Assembly (NCBI GenBank): GCA_964426135.1
Contig: CAYRPN010000105.1
Span: forward strand, 1 to 21,444
DNA length: 21,444 nt
Origin: CAYRPN01 sp964426135
GTDB taxonomy: Bacteria; Planctomycetota; Phycisphaerae; Phycisphaerales; Phycisphaeraceae
Direction of reading: 5' to 3'
In this document: positions 6,382 to 13,503 of the stretch, one piece after another
How positions within the stretch are numbered: position 1 is the first letter of the stretch
How the letters are laid out: every line of letters begins with the position of its first letter
Notes under the pieces: model-generated
Seen by the model: only the letters and a program-made list of their open reading frames with translations
The model's database searches: none
What the model was told of the DNA's origin: nothing
Program-made: the position numbers and the translations under genes

Positions 6382-8529
6382 ATGGCTTCACCAGAAGAAA
6401 AACTCACGCCGCGCACTACCGTCACCGCGCTGCCGGCGCTGTCGGCCCGCGTCGCGCGGGAGCCGACGCGACGCAGCGCCGGGTTTTTCGCGTGGCTGAT
6501 CACCCTGCTTTGCATGATGGCGGCGGCGCCGGCGATCCTGGTGGACATCTACAAGCCTGATGTCACCGACCGGGCCGAGGCCCGCGCCCTGGCCACCAGC
6601 ATTCACACGTGGAAGCGCATCAACTCCCCCGCCGCCGCCGGGGAGCGATTCATCGAGGAAATCGTCCCACACTACAACGGCCAGAAAGTCTGGATGGAGC
6701 CGCCGGGCACGACGTGGACGCACCTTTTGGCGTTCGAGCTGCTGGCGCCGCGCGCGATCAAGGCGATCGAAGGCGAGGCGCTGGTTTCCATCGAGGGCAG
6801 GCTCACGGGCATGGCGGAAATCGAATCGATCGCCGCGGCGGGTCTGACCGCGGACAAGCTGGGCGATGAAATCGCCCGGCACTTGGAGAAGAAGCTGGAT
6901 TTCAAGAGCGCGAACGCCCAGGTGACGCTCAGCCGCGGTGCCGGCAGCGAGCCGCCGCCGCCCTCCAAGGCGACGCCCGGCGGGCCGCCGCCCATCCTCG
7001 CGGCGGGCGACAAGTTGAAGGTGCAGGTGCGCTATGTCGAGCCGCGCTGGCGCGCCGGCATCGACACGATCCAGCTCATCGAATGGGGCCGGCTGGTCTC
7101 GGCGATCTTCGCGCTGATCACGGTCGGCGGCGTGTTCTGGGCGGGCCATTCCATCGGCGGCATCAAGGCGGGCGTCTTTTCCGCCTTGATCTGCGCCGCC
7201 AATCCCAGTTTCATCTGGCACGCCCGGCTCGCCAGTCCGACGATCCACATCACCGCGTGGTCGATCCTGAGCATCGCCGCCGCCTTGTGGGCCATCCGTC
7301 CGCTGAAGCCGGCACCCAGCATCGAGCGGCAGTTTCTCGGCTGGGTCGTGTGCGGCGTGGCGATGGGGCTGGCCGCGATGATGGCGGGCCCGGTTGTCGT
7401 GCTGACGGTGGCGCTGCCGATCCTCGTGCTGCTGCTCATGTGTCCGCATCGCCGGGGCCACTTGATGGGGCTGGTCGCGGCGCTGCTCATCGGCGTGCTG
7501 GTGGTGGTGCCGTGGACGGCGATGCTGCTGAACCACGTGCCCGACGCGGCGCAGCATTGGCTCGACGAGCATCAACCCTTCGGCTTCTTCCTGGTCGAGC
7601 GCTTTTTCGAGTTCTTCGGCCAGCGCTTCGGCATCGTGCTGCTGATGATGCTGCCCTGGACGCTCTGGCTGATCGCCGCGGTGGGCCAGCCGTTCTCCAC
7701 CAGCGTCAGCGGGCTGCGCACGCAGTTGTTCCTGGGCCTCGCGTGGTTCGGGGTCGTGGGCCTGATGCTCTTCATCCAGCCGGACACCAGCAGCACCGGC
7801 GGCCTGCTGGCGCTCGTGCCCGCCGCATCCGTCATGATCGGCCAGGTGTTCCTGCATTTCACCGAAGCGGCCGCCGAGGGACGATTCACGCGCTTCTGGC
7901 GGATGCTGCGCTGGCCGCAGATTCTCATCATGCTCGCCGGTTCGATCGTGGTGCCGATGGCGATCGCCTGGCCCGCGCTGTTTGCCGAATGGAAAGGGCT
8001 CGAAACGCCGCTGTTCTTCAACCCGGGCTGGTGGTTCGGCGTGGGCCTGATGATCGTGCTGACCGCGCTGACCGCCATGGCCGGACGCATGGTGCTGCGG
8101 CAGCATCCTGGGCCCAGCCTGGCGATGGCGGCGGCGTGGATGCTCGTGCTGGCCACGGTCGCCGCGATCCCGCTGGCGCGCGGCCCGCGCGCCAAGAGCC
8201 TCATCCGCCCCGACGCCCGCACCATCGCCAAGGCGATCGATCAGAACGCCGTCTTCGTCGTCCAGGCCGAAGGAAAAAACGCCATCGAGATCGATCCGGC
8301 GGTGCTGCTTTACGCCGGCTGCCAGATTCAGCCCATCGCCACCGGGCAGATCGACGAAGTGGCGGCGAAGCGCAAGGCGACCATCTACCTCGTCAATCGC
8401 ATCGACGCGCCGGCTCCACTGGAGAATCTCGAAAGCGTCGCGGACCTGAAGGAAGTGGGCCTGCGGCTGTGGCGGTACCCGATCCAGACCGTCGCCGGCG
8501 TGCCGGCCGGTGACCCGCGGCGGAACTGA
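6382..8529 (+). CDS. GT-C/ArnT-like membrane glycosyltransferase with an inserted extracytoplasmic domain
   Basis: The 715-residue product is a polytopic membrane protein resembling dolichyl- or undecaprenyl-phosphate-sugar-dependent glycosyltransferases (GT39/GT83, PMT_2). After the first helix (FFAWLITLLCMMAAAPAILV) the first loop carries an acidic stretch with Asp60, Asp63 and Glu66 (DVTDRAEA), where ArnT-like enzymes have their catalytic Asp/Glu pair. WMEPPGTTWTHLLAF (~104-118) matches the family's KPPLxYWL motif. About 85 extra residues then precede the second helix (LIEWGRLVSAIFALITVGGVF); they resemble polysaccharide-export (Wza-type) domains. Around ten further helices and a C-terminal soluble domain (from ~610) follow. 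The ATG at 6382 is chosen because the longer frame from 6013 only reads antisense to the divergent gene. Donor and acceptor unknown. Confidence 0.75.
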   Translation: MASPEEKLTPRTTVTALPALSARVAREPTRRSAGFFAWLITLLCMMAAAPAILVDIYKPDVTDRAEARALATSIHTWKRINSPAAAGERFIEEIVPHYNGQKVWMEPPGTTWTHLLAFELLAPRAIKAIEGEALVSIEGRLTGMAEIESIAAAGLTADKLGDEIARHLEKKLDFKSANAQVTLSRGAGSEPPPPSKATPGGPPPILAAGDKLKVQVRYVEPRWRAGIDTIQLIEWGRLVSAIFALITVGGVFWAGHSIGGIKAGVFSALICAANPSFIWHARLASPTIHITAWSILSIAAALWAIRPLKPAPSIERQFLGWVVCGVAMGLAAMMAGPVVVLTVALPILVLLLMCPHRRGHLMGLVAALLIGVLVVVPWTAMLLNHVPDAAQHWLDEHQPFGFFLVERFFEFFGQRFGIVLLMMLPWTLWLIAAVGQPFSTSVSGLRTQLFLGLAWFGVVGLMLFIQPDTSSTGGLLALVPAASVMIGQVFLHFTEAAAEGRFTRFWRMLRWPQILIMLAGSIVVPMAIAWPALFAEWKGLETPLFFNPGWWFGVGLMIVLTALTAMAGRMVLRQHPGPSLAMAAAWMLVLATVAAIPLARGPRAKSLIRPDARTIAKAIDQNAVFVVQAEGKNAIEIDPAVLLYAGCQIQPIATGQIDEVAAKRKATIYLVNRIDAPAPLENLESVADLKEVGLRLWRYPIQTVAGVPAGDPRRN

Positions 8530-8543
8530 CGGATCCCTTGCGG

Positions 8544-8549
8544 TTGACA
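8544..8549 (+). promoter_or_regulatory. consensus -35 box upstream of the SGNH hydrolase gene
   Basis: A perfect TTGACA lies 61 bases before the ATG at 8610. With an 18-base spacer the -10 would be TCTCAT (8568-8573), a 4/6 match that falls inside the first copy of a 31-base tandem duplication. Confidence 0.3.
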
Positions 8550-8556
8550 GGTTTCC

Positions 8557-8623
8557 CGCCCATTCCATCTCATTGCCTATGCTCGATCGCCCATTCCATC
8601 TCATTGCCTATGCTCGATCGCCC
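8557..8623 (+). repeat. 31-bp tandem duplication spanning the start of the SGNH hydrolase gene
   Basis: The stretch 8557-8587 (starting CGCCCATTCCATCTCATTGC) is repeated at 8588-8618 and the match continues five more bases. Each copy carries CTATGCTCGAT, so there are two ATG codons (8579 and 8610) 31 bases apart and therefore in different frames. Only 8610 leads into the signal peptide. Confidence 0.9.
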
Positions 8624-9395
8624 TTTCCAATCGTTCCTTCTTGCTTTCGCACTGCTCGCCGCCGTCCATACCCAGGCCAAGGACGATGACGGCGCTTACA
8701 CCATCACCAAGGCTGAGCGCTCGCTGACACAGGTCGAGAAAGTCTACGCCCAGATGACCCCGGTGAAGTACGAGCCGGCGGAGAACCGCTGGACAAATCT
8801 GCCGACCACGAAGGAAATCCTCGGCAAGGGCGAAGGCGAACTGCGCATCGTCATGCTCGGCGATTCCATCGTGAACGACACCAGCCGATCGCAGTGGGAT
8901 CAGGTGCTGGGGCAGCGCGTGAAAGTAAAGATTACGAAGATCACCTGCGTCCGCGGGTCCACCGGCTGCTGGTGGTACAAGGAAGATGGCCGCGTGAAGA
9001 AGTACGTGCTCGACCACAAGCCGGACCTGCTCATCATCGGCGGCATCAGCCAGAAGGACGACATCGCCTCGATCCGCGACGTGATCCAGCAGGTGCGCCA
9101 GGCCGGCTCGAAGTGCGAGGTGCTGCTGATGACCGGGGCATTCGGCCACGTCGACCCGCTCGATGACAAGCAATGGACCTATGACTTCGATCCCAAGGGT
9201 GACGGCTACCGCGCCAGGCTCGCGAAACTGGCGGCGGACGACAAGTGCGGCTTCCTCGACATGACCGCGCACTGGGGCAAATACATCCGCGATAGCGGTC
9301 AAGCGTTGACCGACTTCAAGCGCGACGTGGTGCATGCCAACGAGAAAGGCGAACAGATCATCGGGCGGATCCTGGCCAGGCATCTGACGCCGTGA
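8610..9395 (+). CDS. secreted SGNH/GDSL-family hydrolase
   Basis: The 261-residue product has an N-terminal signal peptide (FQSFLLAFALLAAVHTQA, cleavage near residue 24) and should act outside the cytoplasm. Block I is GDSIVND with the nucleophile Ser86 (VMLGDSIVND). The C-terminal DVVHANEKG supplies Asp239 and His242. Block III, normally GxND, reads IGGISQKDD, so the usual oxyanion Asn is not obvious. It is probably a carbohydrate esterase or lipase-like enzyme; the substrate is unknown. Frame and signal peptide favour ATG 8610 over the earlier in-frame ATG at 8538, whose extra 24 residues read through the duplicated region. It lies 80 bases after the glycosyltransferase gene on the same strand. 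Confidence 0.8.
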   Translation: MLDRPFQSFLLAFALLAAVHTQAKDDDGAYTITKAERSLTQVEKVYAQMTPVKYEPAENRWTNLPTTKEILGKGEGELRIVMLGDSIVNDTSRSQWDQVLGQRVKVKITKITCVRGSTGCWWYKEDGRVKKYVLDHKPDLLIIGGISQKDDIASIRDVIQQVRQAGSKCEVLLMTGAFGHVDPLDDKQWTYDFDPKGDGYRARLAKLAADDKCGFLDMTAHWGKYIRDSGQALTDFKRDVVHANEKGEQIIGRILARHLTP

Positions 9396-9410
9396 GACAC
9401 CGGCCGTCAG

Positions 9411-9429
9411 CCCCGGGCTCCGCCCGGGG
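9411..9429. repeat. GC hairpin CCCCGGGC-TCC-GCCCGGGG
   Basis: A perfect 8-bp stem with a 3-base loop lies 16 bases after the SGNH hydrolase stop and may act as a terminator, although no T-tract follows. It is part of a pair with 9511-9529: their flanks (GTCAGCCCC and GGGGCTAAT) are roughly inverse. Confidence 0.6.
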
Positions 9430-9510
9430 AGGGCAAGTGGAAGCGCGTGCGGCGTTGAGATTTTCGTGCGGCAAGCAGAATGAAAAAAGGACGTAGCACC
9501 GTGAAGCCGT

Positions 9511-9529
9511 CCCCCGGCGGAGCCGGGGG
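9511..9529. repeat. GC hairpin CCCCCGGC-GGA-GCCGGGGG
   Basis: A perfect 8-bp stem with a 3-base loop, in opposite orientation to the hairpin at 9411. It contains GGCGGAGCCGG, which also forms the core of both aconitase insertions (15341-15351 and 17156-17166). The two hairpins bracket about 80 bases without a gene. Confidence 0.6.
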
Positions 9530-9586
9530 CTAATGGCACAGCGCCGTTCTCGCACAGTTTCATTTCGAATCCATCGAATGCGCCGA

Positions 9587-9592
9587 TAAGAT
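9587..9592 (+). promoter_or_regulatory. putative -10 element of the prepilin-like gene
   Basis: TAAGAT lies 26 bases before the preferred ATG at 9618. Transcription would start near 9599, past the ATG at 9591, which makes that upstream ATG unlikely. Confidence 0.3.
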
Positions 9593-9617
9593 GAATGGGA
9601 TGGCTGGAGCCACACTC

Positions 9618-10412
9618 ATGTTGAGATCCACACGCACACGGGCTGCATTCACCATCGTCGAATTGCTGGTGGTTTGTTCGCTCATCACGCTGTTGATCTC
9701 CATGTTGCTGCCGAACCTCAGCGCCGGGCGGGACAACGCGCGGATGGCCAAATGCCTGTCGAATCAGCGCGAGTTGATGATCGCCGCGAGCAACTACGTC
9801 ACCGAAAAATTTTACTACCCCGTGGGCATCGACCATCACACGGACAACAGCCAGCGCATCTGGCTCTGGCCCACGCAGCTTCGCATGTACACCGACGGCA
9901 ACCAGGACCTGTTCATGTGCCCCAAGGCGCCTGAATCGACGCGATGGGTCTACCAGGAGGCGGTCGGCGAGCCGGCCTTCTATGGATACAAGGCGAACGA
10001 AATGCGCATCCGCGGCTTCTCGCACAAGTTCTCCTATGGCTACAACGTCTGGGGCGCGTTCATGGGACAGGTGCCCAACACGGGCCTGGGCTGCTATCGC
10101 AACGACCCCAACCGCGACGCCACCAAAGCCGAGCGCGTCCGCAACCCCAGCAACATGATCGCCTTTGCCGACAGCAACATCAACGATTACTGGTCCGGAT
10201 TCATCGGCCCCTACCGCGGCCCCGGGCAGTGGCCCGCGCGGGCGCACCTGGGCAAGAGCGCCGTCGCTTTCTGCGACAACAGCGCCCGCACCATGGAGCG
10301 ATCCGAACTCGTCGAAGCCAACCGCGACGACGTGAACATCCGCTGGAACAACGACGCTCGCGTGCATCCCGGCGCGGTGAGCAACGACGGCGTGCCCGAT
10401 TACGTGCCGTGA
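9618..10412 (+). CDS. type IV prepilin-like / H-X9-DG family protein
   Basis: The 264-residue product has a class III signal: basic MLRSTRTR, then AA, then FTIVELLVVCSLITLLISMLLP. Processing is expected between Ala10 and Phe11, putting Glu15 at mature position 5, as in prepilins. The body matches the large planctomycete family of prepilin-type proteins (DUF1559 relatives) found in huge paralogue sets. Near the C-terminus His210 is followed nine residues later by Asp220-Asn221 (HLGKSAVAFCDNSA), a variant of H-X9-DG with Asn in place of Gly. GGAG with 8-base spacing supports ATG 9618; ATGs at 9591 and 9600 are in frame alternatives. Probably a pseudopilin or surface protein; exact role unknown. 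Confidence 0.8.
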   Translation: MLRSTRTRAAFTIVELLVVCSLITLLISMLLPNLSAGRDNARMAKCLSNQRELMIAASNYVTEKFYYPVGIDHHTDNSQRIWLWPTQLRMYTDGNQDLFMCPKAPESTRWVYQEAVGEPAFYGYKANEMRIRGFSHKFSYGYNVWGAFMGQVPNTGLGCYRNDPNRDATKAERVRNPSNMIAFADSNINDYWSGFIGPYRGPGQWPARAHLGKSAVAFCDNSARTMERSELVEANRDDVNIRWNNDARVHPGAVSNDGVPDYVP

Positions 10413-10437
10413 TCCTTCGGCGTCGCCCGGGCACCGC

Positions 10438-10443
10438 TATCAT
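10438..10443 (+). promoter_or_regulatory. putative -10 element immediately before mnmG
   Basis: TATCAT ends nine bases before the mnmG ATG, in the 39-base gap after the prepilin-like gene. Transcription from it would begin within a few bases of the start codon, giving an almost leaderless mRNA. No -35 is clear. Confidence 0.3.
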
Positions 10444-10451
10444 TTCCGACC

Positions 10452-12494
10452 ATGCTCAGCCGGCGAAGCTTCGACATCATCGTGATCGGCGGCGGCCACG
10501 CCGGCGCGGAAGCCGCGTGGGCCGCATGCAACATGCTGCTGCCCGCGTTCGAGGCGGGGCAAGGCGGCGGCGCGGGCGCGGCCGGCGGCCGCGTCGCGCT
10601 GATCACGATGGACCCGACCAAGATCGGCGCGATGTCGTGCAACCCCTGCATCGGCGGACTCGCCAAGGGGCAGATGGTGCGCGAGATCGACGCGCTCGGC
10701 GGACTCATGGGACTCGCCGCCGACGCCACCGGCATTCAGTTCCGCATGCTCAACGCCAGCAAGGGCCCCGCCGTGCGCGGCCCGCGCTGCCAGAGCGACA
10801 AATACAAGTACGCTCGTGAAGTGCAGCGACTGCTCCGCACCCGGCCGAATCTTTCCATCATCGCCGGCACCGTCGAACGCTTCGTGGTGGAAGATGGCCG
10901 CATCGCCGGCGTGATCTTCAAGGGCGACGCGGACATCGACGCGCCGCGGGAAACCGCCGACTGCTGCGGCGAGTTCGGCGCGATCTCGTGTTTTGAAAAG
11001 CCCGTCGAACTGCGCTGCTCGGCGGTCGTCCTCACCACCGGCACCTTCATGCGCGCCTTGATGCACACCGGCGAAAGCAAGACCGAGGGCGGCCGCGTCG
11101 GCGAAGGCAGCGCGGTGGGCATCAGTGCGGGACTGCGCGAACTGGGCTTCGAGATCGGCCGGCTCAAGACGGGCACGCCGCCGCGCCTCGCCGCCGAGAC
11201 GATCGACTTCGCGGCGCTGCAGCTTCAGCCGGGCGACGATGAACCGACGCCGTTCAGCGATATGACCTTAATGCACGCGCGCACGGGCGGCGAAAGCCCA
11301 GGCATGGCCATGCCTGGGCTTTCGCATGGGATTTCGCATGGGCTTTCGCCGGAACACCAGCGCATCGCTGCGCGGTTTCCCGTGCTGCCGCAGGTTCCCT
11401 GTCACATCACGCACACCAACGAAGCGATCCACGAACTGATCCGCGGCAATCTCGATCGCGCTCCGATGTACAACGGCCAGATCGAAACGCAGGGGCCGCG
11501 CTACTGCCCGAGCATCGAGGACAAGGTGGTTCGCTTCGCCGAGAAGCATTCGCATCACGTGTTCCTGGAGCCCGAGTCGCTGGAGACAAACGAGATTTAC
11601 TGCAACGGCATCAGCACCTCGCTGCCGCGCGATGTGCAGGATTTCATCGTGCGCAACCTGCCCGGCTGCGAGCGCGCGAAGATTCTGCGCTACGGCTACG
11701 CGGTGGAATACGACATGATCTGGCCGCACCAGATCGATGCCACGGGCATGACCAAACTCGTCGCCGGGCTCTTCCTGGCCGGGCAGATCAACGGCACCAG
11801 CGGCTACGAAGAGGCTGCGGCGCAAGGCCTGATCGCCGGCATCAACGCGGTGCGATTCATCCGCGGGCAGGAGCAGGTGCGCCTGCGCCGCGATCAGGCG
11901 TACCTCGGCGTGCTGATGGACGACCTGGTGACCAAGACGCCGCGCGAGCCGTACCGCATGTTCACCAGCCGCGCCGAGCATCGGCTGCTTCTGCGCGGCG
12001 ACAACACGGACGAGCGCCTCACGCCGCTGGGGCGCGAGCTGGGCACGGTGGATGCTGCGCGGTGGCGCGTGTTCGAGGAACGCCGCGCAGCGATTGCCGC
12101 GCTGAAGGAACACCTCGCGAAAACGAAGGTGGACAGCGTCCGCCTGATCGACTGGTCCCGCCGGCCCGAAGTGGACGCCGCCGCGCTCGACGCGAAGCTG
12201 AACGGCGCGGAACTGCCGGCGTTGTCGCGCAGCAAGCCGATCCTGTCGCGCGTGCTGGCGGACATCCAGTACGCCGGCTACATCGAGCGCGAGGCCAAGA
12301 GCGTGATGAAACTCGCCGCCACGGAACAAGTCGCGCTGCCCAGCGCGTTCGACTACGCACGGATCACCGGCCTCCGCAAAGAGGCGAAGAACGTGCTGTC
12401 GAAGTTCAAGCCCACGACCCTCGGCCAGGCCTCGCGCCTCGCCGGAGTGACGCCGGCCGACATCATGCTGCTCACCGTGGCGATTGGACGTTGA
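10452..12494 (+). CDS. mnmG: tRNA uridine-5-carboxymethylaminomethyl modification enzyme MnmG (GidA)
   Basis: With MnmE, this FAD enzyme adds the carboxymethylaminomethyl group to the wobble uridine of several tRNAs. The N-terminal FAD loop is IGGGHAGAEAA (12-22). MSCNPCIGGLAKG holds the first key Cys, RLKTGTPPR follows, and VPCHITHTNE holds the second. GPRYCPSIEDKVVRFA, GISTSLPRDVQ, INGTSGYEEAAAQGL and EPYRMFTSRAEHRL are all family signatures, and the C-terminal helical part ends TPADIMLLTVAIGR. At 680 residues it is about 50-60 longer than typical. Extra parts are a Gly/Ala-rich piece (about 30-47), a loop near 155-180, and a palindrome-encoded piece (about 280-292) between FSDMTLMHARTG and the PCHITHTNE block. 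No Shine-Dalgarno is visible. Confidence 0.97.
   Translation: MLSRRSFDIIVIGGGHAGAEAAWAACNMLLPAFEAGQGGGAGAAGGRVALITMDPTKIGAMSCNPCIGGLAKGQMVREIDALGGLMGLAADATGIQFRMLNASKGPAVRGPRCQSDKYKYAREVQRLLRTRPNLSIIAGTVERFVVEDGRIAGVIFKGDADIDAPRETADCCGEFGAISCFEKPVELRCSAVVLTTGTFMRALMHTGESKTEGGRVGEGSAVGISAGLRELGFEIGRLKTGTPPRLAAETIDFAALQLQPGDDEPTPFSDMTLMHARTGGESPGMAMPGLSHGISHGLSPEHQRIAARFPVLPQVPCHITHTNEAIHELIRGNLDRAPMYNGQIETQGPRYCPSIEDKVVRFAEKHSHHVFLEPESLETNEIYCNGISTSLPRDVQDFIVRNLPGCERAKILRYGYAVEYDMIWPHQIDATGMTKLVAGLFLAGQINGTSGYEEAAAQGLIAGINAVRFIRGQEQVRLRRDQAYLGVLMDDLVTKTPREPYRMFTSRAEHRLLLRGDNTDERLTPLGRELGTVDAARWRVFEERRAAIAALKEHLAKTKVDSVRLIDWSRRPEVDAAALDAKLNGAELPALSRSKPILSRVLADIQYAGYIEREAKSVMKLAATEQVALPSAFDYARITGLRKEAKNVLSKFKPTTLGQASRLAGVTPADIMLLTVAIGR
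11290..11325 (+). repeat. perfect 36-bp palindrome inside mnmG
   Basis: The half-site GCGAAAGCCCAGGCATGG is followed directly by its exact reverse complement with no spacer. It encodes GESPGMAMPGLSHG in frame. Immediately after, TTTCGCATGGG recurs (11320-11330 and 11332-11342), then CTTTCGC again, so the right half is partly duplicated. None of the three frames in either direction contains a stop within the 36 bases. Confidence 0.97.
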
Positions 12495-12709
12495 CGGGTC
12501 ACCACGCACACACGGTGGTCTGCCGAAACTGCCTGCGCGTCGCCTACGGCAGCGACCCGGTGCGCATGGCCAAGTGGCGGCGCGAGCGAAGATTGGAACG
12601 CCGGGCGAATCAGATGATTTGGGCGGAGAAGGGGGAGAAGCGGGTGTGTGGGCAGGAGGAGGCGGTGACGGAGAAGAAGAAAAGGCCGAAGCGGGCAGCG
12701 TCGGCGTAG
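12491..12709 (+). pseudogene. remnant or very small gene with a CxxC zinc-knuckle-like motif
   Basis: A frame opening with TTG at 12491, overlapping the mnmG stop as TTGA, encodes 72 residues: VVCRNCLRVAYGSDPVRMAK and a strongly basic tail (WRRERRLERRANQ, then KKKRPKRAASA). The CxNC-L-x-AY pattern followed by Arg-rich helix resembles the C-terminal end of small zinc-finger proteins of the form 'C-x-x-C-x-x-L-A-Y', which normally have a first CxxC pair that is absent here. It is either a decayed 3' end or a chance frame. No Shine-Dalgarno is visible. Confidence 0.3.
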
Positions 12710-12813
12710 AGGACGCGGGCGGTTGATTCGGTCCGGCGTCCGCATTGATAGTCGCGACAACGGAACTAATCGGTAGCAGAAATGGGAGTGGCGATTGGGG
12801 AGATGCCCACCAA
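12710..12813. other. intergenic stretch between the remnant and the ATPase/TOPRIM cassette
   Basis: About 100 bases with no supported gene or repeat. Base composition shifts here from GC-rich mnmG to the AT-richer cassette. Confidence 0.4.
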
Positions 12814-13503
12814 TTACAAGCAGCTCGACGGGCTGGCGATGGGGTTGCCATCCCGCACCGCTGCAATCAATTCTTCGATGGCATGCACGAATCGCCGAAA
12901 AGAGCGAGAGCGTTGCGCCGCCAGATCGATCGGAATGTGTTTGGCGAGAGCCTTTTGATGTGCCGTGGGCTTGAACTTTCGCTTGATCGCCTTTTCGATC
13001 CATCCCTTCCCATCGCGAATTGATTCTGGTGACTCAGGAATTGCCAGGCCCGGCGGGATAACGGTTCCGTCCGACAGGTCCACATTACCGAGTTGGTCGA
13101 TCACACTGATCGCCCAGCACTCCATCTCTTTCATGGCAATCGCAACGGCAATGGACACTCCCTTGGCGGCACAGGATGCCTGCGCCGAACTAGCGAGATA
13201 CAGAGCCACATGGCGCGCACAAAAGTCTCGCCCGTATCGCTGCACATACGCCGGATCGGCGACTTGGTCGGCATCGCCATCTAGAACGACGAGGATGGCA
13301 CCTAGATTACGGCGCGTTCGAACAACATACTGGATGGTTCTCGCCCAGTCCTTGATCGTCTTGTTTACTTCTTTGGTGCGTACGGAATCCCCATCCAGAA
13401 AAAAGCATTCATTTCCGCCACGATGGTTCAACACCCGTTGCACAAGAGTCGGCACAGCCAACTCGTCGCCTTTGCCTTCGACAAGTACTACGAGTCGTTT
13501 CAT
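12814..13503 (-). CDS. DUF4276-like TOPRIM-type protein, partner of the upstream ATPase
   Basis: The 229-residue product begins MKRLVVLVEGKGDE with Glu9 in the VEGxxDE motif, and has LVVLDGDAD (Asp75, Asp77, Asp79), together the Glu and DxDxD elements of a TOPRIM metal site. KEMECWAI (Glu126, Glu128, Trp130) is the conserved 'E-x-E-x-W' of DUF4276. TOPRIM proteins of this kind are probably nucleases. Its ATG overlaps the ATPase stop as ATGA, so both should be made from one transcript in fixed proportion. The arrangement matches split OLD-type systems such as PARIS (AriA ATPase with AriB) and AbiL. That makes it a candidate anti-phage effector; the assignment rests on motifs and context only. 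Alternative: an unrelated regulatory partner of the ATPase. Confidence 0.75.
   Translation of the reverse strand: MKRLVVLVEGKGDELAVPTLVQRVLNHRGGNECFFLDGDSVRTKEVNKTIKDWARTIQYVVRTRRNLGAILVVLDGDADQVADPAYVQRYGRDFCARHVALYLASSAQASCAAKGVSIAVAIAMKEMECWAISVIDQLGNVDLSDGTVIPPGLAIPESPESIRDGKGWIEKAIKRKFKPTAHQKALAKHIPIDLAAQRSRSFRRFVHAIEELIAAVRDGNPIASPSSCL

Noticed and set aside
6388..8604. 738-residue open frame on the minus strand opposite the glycosyltransferase
   Set aside because: Extremely rich in Arg, His, Asp and Gln and fully antisense to a membrane protein with family motifs; a mirror artefact of GC codon bias.
8601..10367. 588-residue minus-strand frame opposite the SGNH and prepilin-like genes
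   Set aside because: Overlaps two genes with clear signal peptides and motifs and runs through the intergenic hairpins; no domain recognisable.
12484..12726. 80-residue frame with Gly/Glu-rich tail after mnmG
   Set aside because: Starts inside mnmG and is pure low complexity; the overlapping frame with CxxC at 12491 is the better, though weak, candidate.
11268..12866. 532-residue minus-strand frame opposite mnmG
   Set aside because: Antisense to conserved mnmG blocks and low complexity at its N-terminus; no ribosome-binding site.
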